NCBI GenBank assembly: GCA_007117675.1
Contig: SKGB01000027.1
Location: 1 to 15,222 of the forward strand
Length of the DNA stretch: 15,222 nt
Source of the DNA: Candidatus Nomurabacteria bacterium
Lineage (GTDB): Bacteria > Patescibacteriota > Minisyncoccia > Phycocordibacterales > CSBR16-119
Direction: 5' to 3'
The position numbers and the translations under genes were made by a program. Below, piece by piece: positions 1 through 6,439 of the stretch. The notes below the pieces were generated by a model, which was not told the DNA's origin, made no database searches, and saw only the letters and a program-made list of their open reading frames with translations. Each line of letters opens with the position of its first letter. Within the stretch, counting starts at the first letter, position 1.

Positions 1-1496
1 CTGTCTGTGATAAGAAATGTTTTATCAAAAGAAAACATTCCTGAATCAGAACCTGATGACGAAGTAGGATTATTTGAAAAAATACTTGAAATAACATCGC
101 CAATAGTTGATGTGATGCTTGTCACGATATCACCTACTGTATTTGTAATATCATCAAAGAAATTAGAATCTGTATCTTGCCCCAAACCACCATCTTGATT
201 GTCTTGCTGGTCTTGACCCTCTTCATCTTGCACATTTGGAACAGTAAATAAACAAGACCCGTCATTTACACCAGCACTTGGGTTGTAGTTGACCGCATTG
301 GGAACTGTACAACCTTCTATATCTGGATCGCTTATCAGAATACAACTTCCGTCACTTGTGTTTGCGTTTGGATTGTAGTTTACAGCTTGAGGGATCATAC
401 AACCAAAAATTGGATTTTCAGGCAAAGGTTCTGGTGGGTCCTGTTGGTATTCACACACTCCGGAAGGAATCGTTGCTGTGGGATTAAAGTTTGTGGCATT
501 TGGATCCATACAACCATGAGCATCAATAATACAAGCCGTGTCGCTTGTTATTGTTGCAGATGGGTTATACAAAATAGAAGACGGATCCATACAACCAAAC
601 ACATCCACACCATAGACACAACTGGTGTCATTTTCCGTTGCAAATGGATTGTAGTTATTTGCAGAAGAGTCTGTACAGCCAGTTATTTCAAACAAACAGC
701 TTCCATTATCTGCCGTTGCTGAAGAGTTGAAATTTATAGCGTTTGGATTTGTACACCCCAAAGTGTCAGTGCTCCCACCTCCACCACCCCCACCCCCTGA
801 GTCTTCAGGATCATCCTGCGGATCAGGTGTGGGATACTGGCAAGAATCATCGTTTGTATTTGCACCTGGGTTAAAGTTTTCAGCTTCGGGGTCGGTACAA
901 CCAAGTATGGTATAGGTACATGAGTTATCATCTTGTTGAGCGTCTGGATTGAAGTTATTTGCTTCTGGATCGGTACAACCAAGCACGAGATAGGTACAAG
1001 AATTGTCGTCAACAGTAGCAAGAGGATTGTAATTGGATGCATTTGGATCAGTACAACCTTCTGGCCTCCATGAGGTTTGCACACAAAAAGGTCCTGGACA
1101 AGAAAATTGAATACCGCCTCTGTTTTGAGAAACCGCAATACCAGAAAAATATCCGTTTGATGTGTTAATCGAAACATCTTCAAAATCTATCCAACCTGAA
1201 ATAGAACCCCATGCATTTCCAGCGACTTCACCCGCTTGAGTATTTACTACACCACCACCAGCAGGCTGAAGGTTTACCCAACCCAAACTCTCACCCCAAA
1301 AGGTTCCTTCGACAGAATCATCCGTAACTAAAACCTCACAACCCGGGCAGACAAAAAGAACATCAGAATTATCAATCTGAAGTCGTGCTGTATTATTGAT
1401 ACTGTCTATATTCCCGTTTGCCCACACCGTACCCGCAAACAATACAAAGAGCAAAGAAACAAAACCGACAAAACGCCAAAGAAAAGTTTTTGACAT
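1..1496 (-). CDS. Secreted surface protein with nine Cys/Asn/Asp repeats, 3' end beyond window
   Basis: An open frame of 498 codons runs from the ATG at 1496 off the left edge, so the C-terminus is missing. Residues 1-26 form a signal peptide (cleavage near VWA-NG). Residues about 60-130 hold two 'WGxxxGW(V/I)xF' modules (FWGESLGWVNL and AWGSISGWIDF), as in many CPR surface proteins. Residues 147-417 contain nine copies of a roughly 22-residue unit of the form GCTDPNAxNYNPxAxxDDxSC. These are broken by a Gly8 linker (234-241) and by Pro- or acid-rich spacers. The visible tail (about 446-498) is Ser/Thr/Asp-rich. The units have two conserved Cys and many Asp/Asn, which suggests disulfide-stabilised, possibly metal-binding loops; this is inference. 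Similar units are common in Bacteroidetes extracellular proteins (recalled). The gene at 4215-5906 shares both module types. It is divergent from the gene at 1631, and an extended -10 lies 6 nt before its ATG. The exact function is unknown. Confidence 0.88.
   Translation of the reverse strand, partial: MSKTFLWRFVGFVSLLFVLFAGTVWANGNIDSINNTARLQIDNSDVLFVCPGCEVLVTDDSVEGTFWGESLGWVNLQPAGGGVVNTQAGEVAGNAWGSISGWIDFEDVSINTSNGYFSGIAVSQNRGGIQFSCPGPFCVQTSWRPEGCTDPNASNYNPLATVDDNSCTYLVLGCTDPEANNFNPDAQQDDNSCTYTILGCTDPEAENFNPGANTNDDSCQYPTPDPQDDPEDSGGGGGGGGSTDTLGCTNPNAINFNSSATADNGSCLFEITGCTDSSANNYNPFATENDTSCVYGVDVFGCMDPSSILYNPSATITSDTACIIDAHGCMDPNATNFNPTATIPSGVCEYQQDPPEPLPENPIFGCMIPQAVNYNPNANTSDGSCILISDPDIEGCTVPNAVNYNPSAGVNDGSCLFTVPNVQDEEGQDQQDNQDGGLGQDTDSNFFDDITNTVGDIVTSITSTIGDVISSIFSNNPTSSSGSDSGMFSFDKTFLITD
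246..1058 (-). repeat. Array of nine Cys/Asn/Asp protein repeats
   Basis: Nine coding repeats start at residues 147, 173, 199, 247, 273, 301, 328, 365 and 395 of the surface protein. The first three are contiguous at a 26-residue spacing and closely alike in DNA; a 14-base string, tcggtacaaccaag, recurs near 893 and 970, which points to recent duplication. The later copies have diverged: unit 6 loses the usual spacing and unit 8 has Ile in place of the Asp of the DP. These are protein-coding repeats, not a CRISPR array. Confidence 0.85.
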
Positions 1497-1502
1497 ATAT
1501 GC

Positions 1503-1511
1503 ATTATATCA
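1503..1511 (-). promoter_or_regulatory. Extended -10 promoter of the repeat surface protein
   Basis: On the minus strand TGA-TATAAT lies with only 6 nt between the -10 and the ATG at 1496. Transcription starting at the usual distance would begin at or next to the start codon, giving a leaderless mRNA. There is no good -35 at 17 nt, in keeping with a TGn-dependent promoter. Confidence 0.6.
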
Positions 1512-1574
1512 ACATCTCATTTTTTTGTATGTGTAAAGAGTATGACTTGTCCACATCTTGAATATTTCAAAGTA

Positions 1575-1603
1575 TTGACAAACAGTACTATATGCTATAT
1601 ATT
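1575..1603 (+). promoter_or_regulatory. Sigma70-type promoter of the T9SS-cargo-like gene
   Basis: TTGACA (1575-1580), a 17-nt spacer and TATATT (1598-1603). The predicted start is near 1610, giving an untranslated leader of about 21 nt before the ATG at 1631. This is an ordinary sigma70 promoter, not the TTTG / TAnnTTTG form known from Bacteroidetes. Confidence 0.65.
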
Positions 1604-1630
1604 ACACTTAAATCAAAAAAGTTCTTCATC

Positions 1631-2332
1631 ATGAAAACAATCTATTCAGTATTTTCAGCAATACTATTGCTGTGCACAACCTGGACACACGCTCAAGTCC
1701 TAGAAGCAGAAACCCTTAGCTCTATTATTGAGTATTGGGAAAGTATCAACGACGACACACCAGAAGTCACCGACGTTTGGGTAGTACACCTAAACGCACC
1801 CCTTACTCTCGCCGAAAACATAGGTTCGCACAATGAGCTCGCAGAGCTTGAGTTTAGCTCAGGCATTACCTCCGTGGCGTTTGGAAAAGACATTGGTCTT
1901 TCCTTTCAAAACATTGGCGAGGTTAGTGTCGAGAACATTGTTTCCAAAGCTCAAGAGCTTTGGGACTGTTCTCCGGAAAGCCTTGTCTACGTGGCCTGCC
2001 GTATAGACGGACAGTACCAGTTTTATCAACTGGAATTCGTCGAACCATGGCAACAAGAACAAGCAGAGCAAAGTCTAGGAACAGGGGCCAAGGAAGGTAT
2101 TCAGTTGAATATGTATCCGAACCCAGTTCGAGACCAGCTCACTATTGAGCTTGGCAACACACAAACAGGGACCATTATCATCTATGATGTCTCTGGACGA
2201 GTACTTTTTGAACAGCAAGTTCAAAATGCTGTTACTCGAATTGATGTACAGGATTGGAGTCCTGGGATGTATGTGGTTAGCATGCATCTCGAGCATGCTG
2301 TAGTCAAGAAAACGTTCTTGATTAGCAGATAA
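1631..2332 (+). CDS. Secreted protein with type IX secretion C-terminal sorting domain
   Basis: The protein has 233 residues. The ATG at 1631 is preferred over the in-frame ATG at 1592 because the latter lies upstream of the -10 and because a clean signal peptide starts at 1631 (residues 1-21, cleavage after THA). Residues 22-150 are a small domain I do not recognise, with two Cys (113 and 123). Residues about 157-233 match the Por/T9SS C-terminal sorting domain pattern: MYPNPVRDQLTIEL, then IIIYDVSGRVLFEQQV, then SPGMYVVSM, ending KKTFLISR. In Bacteroidetes this domain is recognised at the outer membrane by the T9SS and the cargo is released or anchored. CPR bacteria are not known to carry T9SS, and none of its genes is in the window. 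The base composition looks more GC-rich than its neighbours, so transfer from a Bacteroidetes donor is likely. What the domain does here is unknown. It is convergent with thrS. Confidence 0.88.
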   Translation: MKTIYSVFSAILLLCTTWTHAQVLEAETLSSIIEYWESINDDTPEVTDVWVVHLNAPLTLAENIGSHNELAELEFSSGITSVAFGKDIGLSFQNIGEVSVENIVSKAQELWDCSPESLVYVACRIDGQYQFYQLEFVEPWQQEQAEQSLGTGAKEGIQLNMYPNPVRDQLTIELGNTQTGTIIIYDVSGRVLFEQQVQNAVTRIDVQDWSPGMYVVSMHLEHAVVKKTFLISR

Positions 2333-2345
2333 CGCATTGCGTTAT
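2329..2345. repeat. Small palindrome over the stop codon of the T9SS-cargo-like gene
   Basis: ataacgca-t-tgcgttat is a perfect 8-bp inverted repeat with a 1-nt centre. It contains the TAA stop and lies just before the terminator hairpin. It has no U-tract of its own and could be a remnant or an accessory stem. Confidence 0.4.
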
Positions 2346-2361
2346 TCAGTTTATAAGAGAG

Positions 2362-2385
2362 AAAGCCCCGAAACGTCGGGGCTTT
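2362..2385. terminator. Hairpin terminator between the T9SS-cargo-like gene and thrS
   Basis: A perfect 10-bp stem (aaagccccga / tcggggcttt) with loop aacg, followed on the plus strand by TTATATATT. It sits 7 nt past the thrS stop on the minus strand, where CTCTCTTATAA follows, so it may serve both convergent genes. The plus strand has the better U-tract. Confidence 0.85.
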
Positions 2386-2392
2386 TTATATA

Positions 2393-4144
2393 TTAAACAC
2401 TTGCACTACGTATAAACCAATCAACAATATCTTGAATTGTTTTGAATTCATAAGTTTCTCTATGGTCTCCACCGTCGAGTTTCAATATTCCCGTTTCCTT
2501 TTCTGTATCACCCACCACAAGAATGTATGGGATTTTTTTTGTTTTACTTATACGAATTCTTTTTCCAAGACTTTCATCTGCGCCCATATATACAGAACGA
2601 ACACCAGACTTTTTCAATGTTTCATGCAAAGTTTTTGCATACTCACCATGAGTTTCTTCGTGAACTGGCAAAATAGCAACATGGTCAGGAGATAACCACA
2701 AAGGAAAGTGTCCCCCAAAGTGCTCTATTGCAACACCCATAAAACGTTCAAGACTTCCCGCAACTGCTCGGTGAATCATGATTGGGGTTTTTCTTGTTCC
2801 GTCTTCATCAACATATTCTAGTTTAAATCGACTCGGCATCTGAAAATCAAGCTGTGCGGTTCCGAGTTGCCATTCACGGCCGAGCGCGTCTTTGAACTGA
2901 AAGTCAATTTTAGGACCATAAAAGGCAGCTTCCCCCTCTACACGTTTGTAGTTGAGATTTTCGTCTTGGCAAATTTTCTCAAGAGTTTTTTCGGCTTGAT
3001 CCCACACAGAAACATCCCCTATATACTTGTCAGGAGTTTGACTGTCTCGCACAGAAAGAGACACCCAGTACTTTCCCTCCACCAACATATCAAGAGAAGT
3101 GTAGAACTGCTTGATAACAGAAATGATATTTTTAATTTCTTGCTCTACTTGGTCGGGTCGACAAAACACATGCCCGTCATCTTGTGTAATACTTCGCACT
3201 CGTGAAAGCCCAAGTATTTCACCAGCTTGCTCATCACGGTACACCATTGTTGACTCCATATAGCGAATTGGCAAATCTTTGTAACTCCTCATTTGAGAAG
3301 CAAAGAGTTGTGTGTGGTGCGGACAGTTCATAGGTTTGATACAAAACTCAGCGTCACCGTGTCCCGTTACCTTAAACAAGTCTTCTCCATATTTTTCATA
3401 GTGCCCTGAAGTTTTATACAAGTCTGGACGAGTAAGGTGCGGAATGGTTACTTTTTCGTAGCCAAAATCTTTTTGAATGTTTTGGATCTTTTCGACAATC
3501 AAATCTCGCATGAGAGTACCTCGTGGAGTAAACAAAGGAAGTCCTGGACCAACAAGATCAGAAAAAGTAAATAGGTCGAGTTCTTTCCCAAGCTTTCTAT
3601 GGTCTCGCTCTTTTGCAAGTTCGAGCATTTCCATGTAGTTCTGAAGCTCTTCTTTTGTATCAAAAGCAAGCCCGTATACACGAGTAAGCATTTTGTTTTT
3701 TTCATCTCCTCGCCAATAGGCACCCGCAACCTTGTTGAGTTTGAATGTATCTCCTGATATTTCTTTTGCTGGGTTTTCAGCGTGCCCACCTCGACACAGG
3801 TCGGTAAACTTTCCTGTGGTATACAGGGTAATTACTTCACCCCTTTGATGTATTTCATGAATAAGTTCGAGCTTGTATGGATTGCCCGCAAAAAAGTCGA
3901 GCGCTTCTTCAAAAGAAACCTCTCGAGATGTGACTTCGTTCCACCCTGCAAGAATGCGCTTCATTCGTTTTTCTATTTTGGGCAAATCTTTTTCTGTAAT
4001 TGGTTGCGAAGTTTCCATGTCATAGTAAAAACCAGTATCTGTTGGAGGACCAAGCGTGATTTTCGTATCGGGGTACAACTCTAAAATTGCAGATGCAAGC
4101 AAATGTGCCAAGGTGTGACGTTTATTTTGAAGACTTGTATTCAT
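2393..4144 (-). CDS. thrS: Threonyl-tRNA synthetase, form without TGS domain
   Basis: The enzyme charges tRNA-Thr with threonine in the cytoplasm. It has 583 residues against about 640 in E. coli, because the N-terminal TGS domain is absent: the protein opens directly in the editing domain. Editing residues are visible as H10/H14 (HTLAH) and C117 (LCRGGH, where RGPH is usual). The class II core runs from about 190 to 480. The zinc ligands are C274 (MNCPHH), H325 (QDDGHVF) and H458 (MIHRA), with the motif 3 arginine in GSLERF. The anticodon-binding domain is about 485-583. The frame continues 48 codons upstream, but that stretch includes the terminator of the preceding gene. The ATG at 4144 follows an extended -10 by 6 nt and is the likely start. 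It is its own transcription unit. TGS-less ThrRS is, to my recollection, common in CPR. Confidence 0.97.
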   Translation of the reverse strand: MNTSLQNKRHTLAHLLASAILELYPDTKITLGPPTDTGFYYDMETSQPITEKDLPKIEKRMKRILAGWNEVTSREVSFEEALDFFAGNPYKLELIHEIHQRGEVITLYTTGKFTDLCRGGHAENPAKEISGDTFKLNKVAGAYWRGDEKNKMLTRVYGLAFDTKEELQNYMEMLELAKERDHRKLGKELDLFTFSDLVGPGLPLFTPRGTLMRDLIVEKIQNIQKDFGYEKVTIPHLTRPDLYKTSGHYEKYGEDLFKVTGHGDAEFCIKPMNCPHHTQLFASQMRSYKDLPIRYMESTMVYRDEQAGEILGLSRVRSITQDDGHVFCRPDQVEQEIKNIISVIKQFYTSLDMLVEGKYWVSLSVRDSQTPDKYIGDVSVWDQAEKTLEKICQDENLNYKRVEGEAAFYGPKIDFQFKDALGREWQLGTAQLDFQMPSRFKLEYVDEDGTRKTPIMIHRAVAGSLERFMGVAIEHFGGHFPLWLSPDHVAILPVHEETHGEYAKTLHETLKKSGVRSVYMGADESLGKRIRISKTKKIPYILVVGDTEKETGILKLDGGDHRETYEFKTIQDIVDWFIRSASV

Positions 4145-4150
4145 GGCCAC

Positions 4151-4159
4151 ATCATAGCA
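4151..4159 (-). promoter_or_regulatory. Extended -10 promoter of thrS
   Basis: TGC-TATGAT on the minus strand, with 6 nt between the -10 and the thrS ATG at 4144. No convincing -35 is seen at 17 nt. This predicts a leaderless thrS mRNA, leaving no room for a T-box or an operator leader of the E. coli type. Confidence 0.6.
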
Positions 4160-4183
4160 CAAAGCAGTATTTTTGAGAATAAA

Positions 4184-4211
4184 CAAAACCCCTCTTACAA
4201 GAGGGGTTTTG
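4184..4211 (-). terminator. Terminator of the 4215-6242 operon
   Basis: A near-complete inverted repeat (12 bp, caaaacccctct / agaggggttttg, with loop taca), followed on the minus strand by TTTATTCTC. It lies directly after the TAA at 4215-4217. The plus strand also has TTTTTAAAA after the stem, but no plus-strand gene ends here. Confidence 0.88.
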
Positions 4212-4214
4212 TTT

Positions 4215-5906
4215 TTAAAATTCTTCGAATATCGGATTAACTCTGTTGGTACAAAATCCTGCATCCTCCATAGCTTGAGTACAACCAAGCTCTGTGGTGG
4301 TTATGTAGGTTGAGTCTTGAGCGGTACTTCCATTAAAGGCATCGCATGTTAAGACGAACGCAACTGGGAAATTTAAGACACCTGAAATCTGATCTGAACC
4401 TGGAGCAGAAGGATTTGTGCTAGTAAAATTATGGAATTCATAGGCAGCATTATTCATAGGTATCACTGTTCCGCCTTCTATTTCAGTATAACCTTCTATC
4501 TCACAAGAGTTTTGTACAATATTTGAGAAATTCCATGATACAGTACTTTGTCCTAGCGGATCAGATGTTGTATCAATAACCGAAGGATTAGCACTGATCG
4601 AAACAGAGGCCGGTGGATGCTGTGTTGTTACAAAAGCAGATGCTGAAAGTTGTTGATTATTCACTGTTGAAATACAGGTAATAGTGTATTCGTAGATTTC
4701 ATTTGCGTCGTAATTTGTAATGGTTGATTCAAAATTAAAACTTGCAACACCAGGATTGAGAATATCTATTGGAAGAGGTCCTGACCAGTTACTGAAATTT
4801 GCTTGAGACCCCTGAGTGTTTGCAACCACGGACGCAACGCAAGACTGAACTGGGTTGTTAAAGGCCATTGGCACAAGTTTTACTGTTTGTGGAGGGGTAA
4901 CGTCTGTCACATTCAAGAGATAACTTGTATTACCTATAATTGCAACGTTTGAAGAGTTTACAGAACCAATATAAAGCGCAAGGTCAGAAGACTGTGTGTC
5001 ACCAGTATCAGAATCATCATCACCAGTATCTCCACCACCCCCATTGTCATCACCCCCATTGTCATCACCATAGGTACAAGAACCATTGTCTTCAACCGCA
5101 TTAGGATTAAAATTATTTGCTAATGGATCCATACAACCCTCAAATTCACAACTTCCATCATTAGAGGTTGCGTTTGGATCATAATTGAGAGCCCCTGAAT
5201 TTGTACAACCTAAAATCTCATCTACAGCATCAAACTTTACACTACAATCAGGACAATCAAATGATATCCATCCAGTAAGGTTACTTCCCCATGCCCAACC
5301 ACCGAGTTTAAGTACACCACTTTCAGCTTCTATGGTTGTAGCATTTTGACTTCCCGCATTTTCAACAGAACCAAATCGAATACAGCCATCCCAATACCCA
5401 TCACCTTGAGGACCAGGATTTAGAACTTTTGCCCAACCAGAAATTACAGTTGGACCCTCATTGTTTGCAACAAAAGACGCGACATCGTCGGTTGGAAAAC
5501 GAACTGGTGTACCACATATATTTTGAACGTCTGGCCTGTTAAAAGATATCCAGCCATAGTTAGAGCTCCATGCGTATCCAGAGAAAAATCTATATCCAGC
5601 ACTGTCCGGATCAGCATTTAAATACACACCATATCCAGAAGGAAAGTCTCCATTAGTTGTGTTAGAGCAAGCATTACCAACATCACCCTGACACCCAAAA
5701 CTAACATACCCCACACCAACAACACCAATGTCTTCGTCTTCGTCGTCATCCATGGCACCATATGCAAAACCTGAAGCCTTATAGTGCAAATCACCAACAG
5801 CAGAAGCTTGATTCACAACAAAAAAGACCATGAAGGTGACAACTAAACCGATAATGGAAAATACTATATGTGTCCATGTATTTTTTTGTGTTTGTTTTTT
5901 TACCAT
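4215..5906 (-). CDS. Large secreted or membrane-anchored surface protein with Cys/Asn/Asp repeats and Ig-like domains
   Basis: The protein has 563 residues. A basic N-terminus and a hydrophobic segment at about 12-34 form a signal peptide or anchor (VNQASA-VG). An acidic run follows (53-59). Residues about 105-222 hold 'GWISF' modules (AWSSNYGWISF near 112-122 and AWGSNLTGWISF near 205-216). Two units of the GCxxPxAxNxxPxAxxDxGSC type begin at 233 and 257, the same repeat as in the protein at the left edge. A Gly/Asp linker (about 280-305) precedes two probable beta-sandwich regions (about 308-430 and 431-540; VSISANPSVI and STVSWNFSN look Ig/fibronectin-like). The tail has two Cys (GCTQAMEDAGFC). 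It is the second gene of an operon, 6 nt after the stop of the small membrane protein. A role in cell surface or adhesion is inferred; no enzymatic motif is seen. Confidence 0.9.
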   Translation of the reverse strand: MVKKQTQKNTWTHIVFSIIGLVVTFMVFFVVNQASAVGDLHYKASGFAYGAMDDDEDEDIGVVGVGYVSFGCQGDVGNACSNTTNGDFPSGYGVYLNADPDSAGYRFFSGYAWSSNYGWISFNRPDVQNICGTPVRFPTDDVASFVANNEGPTVISGWAKVLNPGPQGDGYWDGCIRFGSVENAGSQNATTIEAESGVLKLGGWAWGSNLTGWISFDCPDCSVKFDAVDEILGCTNSGALNYDPNATSNDGSCEFEGCMDPLANNFNPNAVEDNGSCTYGDDNGGDDNGGGGDTGDDDSDTGDTQSSDLALYIGSVNSSNVAIIGNTSYLLNVTDVTPPQTVKLVPMAFNNPVQSCVASVVANTQGSQANFSNWSGPLPIDILNPGVASFNFESTITNYDANEIYEYTITCISTVNNQQLSASAFVTTQHPPASVSISANPSVIDTTSDPLGQSTVSWNFSNIVQNSCEIEGYTEIEGGTVIPMNNAAYEFHNFTSTNPSAPGSDQISGVLNFPVAFVLTCDAFNGSTAQDSTYITTTELGCTQAMEDAGFCTNRVNPIFEEF

Positions 5907-5912
5907 AGGTAT

Positions 5913-6242
5913 TTAGTTAGCTCGATTTCTTGTTGAAAAAATATCTTGAATGATAGCCTGTTGATCTTCAGTGCTTAACTCAACAGCAGGTTGTCGATTT
6001 CTTGTTTCTTGCACCTCTTCGAGAATTATCAACTCTTCTTCTGAAGTTAACTCAACAGCAGGTTGTCGATTTCTTGTTTCTTGAATCTGATTGATTATTT
6101 CCTGAGACTCTTCTTCTGTAAATGGGGTAAATTCTTGCTGTTGAGAGCGTCTTACTATAGCGACCACAACTACAACACACACAACGATAACAAAAATTGA
6201 AATGAGTATACTTTTAGATGATGTTGATTGATTTGAATCCAT
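5913..6242 (-). CDS. Small membrane-anchored protein with a 24-residue tandem repeat
   Basis: The protein has 109 residues. A short polar N-terminus is followed by one very hydrophobic helix (about 11-30) ending in RR. The outer or periplasmic part is made of 24-residue units: residues 54-77 and 78-101 both begin QETRNRQPAVEL, a divergent half-unit precedes them (FTPFTEEESQEIINQI), and a truncated third follows (FSTRNRAN). The predicted fold is alternating acidic helix and a TRNRQPAVEL turn. It is not a family I recognise. The stop is 6 nt before the next ATG (5906), so the two are probably co-transcribed and may work together at the envelope. There is no Shine-Dalgarno at either start. Confidence 0.85.
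   Translation of the reverse strand: MDSNQSTSSKSILISIFVIVVCVVVVVAIVRRSQQQEFTPFTEEESQEIINQIQETRNRQPAVELTSEEELIILEEVQETRNRQPAVELSTEDQQAIIQDIFSTRNRAN
5975..6083 (-). repeat. Exact 37-bp direct repeat, period 72 bp, inside the small membrane protein gene
   Basis: The same 37 bases occur at 5975-6011 and 6047-6083, encoding QETRNRQPAVEL in each copy. The remaining 35 bp of each unit have diverged. An exact match in codons that could have drifted silently points to recent duplication or conversion. Confidence 0.85.
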
Positions 6243-6274
6243 ACAATATTTATTTTAGATAATAAACTACTTTC

Positions 6275-6280
6275 ATTATA
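6275..6280 (-). promoter_or_regulatory. Possible -10 of the 6242-4215 operon
   Basis: TATAAT on the minus strand, 32 nt before the ATG at 6242. No acceptable -35 or TGn extension is visible, so this is a tentative assignment in an AT-rich divergent region. Confidence 0.35.
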
Positions 6281-6309
6281 TATCGATATCCAAAACTTTT
6301 TTGTGGATA

Positions 6310-6338
6310 TTGTGGAAAAAAAAATATCATGGTATAGT
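6310..6338 (+). promoter_or_regulatory. Promoter of nusA
   Basis: TTGTGG (6310-6315), a 17-nt spacer and TATAGT (6333-6338), with TGG before the -10 giving an extended -10. Transcription should begin near 6345, leaving a leader of about 95 nt before the ATG at 6440. Confidence 0.55.
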
Positions 6339-6439
6339 TTTTGAGTGATCGCCCTCTTTTGTTTGGCGAATTTTTTATTGAAAAATTAATACAAAAGACG
6401 CGTACGCACACTCATTACACACAATTAAATAAAAAACAT

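Noticed and set aside
387..915. Plus-strand open frames antisense to the repeat region
   Set aside because: Their composition (Thr/Ile/Cys or Pro/Ser-rich with no plausible start context) is what the repeat codons give on the opposite strand.
246..1058. CRISPR-like spaced repeats
   Set aside because: Repeats are coding, degenerate in DNA and in frame with a secreted protein; there are no identical 25-40 bp repeats with unique spacers and no cas genes.
734..1183. A 149-residue minus-strand open frame in the left-edge surface gene, which might suggest a frameshift
   Set aside because: It is a shadow frame. The frame from the ATG at 1496 is open without interruption to position 1 and carries the repeats, so no frameshift is needed.
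4145..4288. N-terminal extension of ThrRS by 48 codons
   Set aside because: It contains the terminator of the preceding gene and the thrS -10, and its sequence has no likeness to a TGS domain.
6341..6439. TTG-initiated longer NusA
   Set aside because: The TTG lies 2 nt after the -10 element, upstream of the expected transcription start, and the added residues are not NusA-like.
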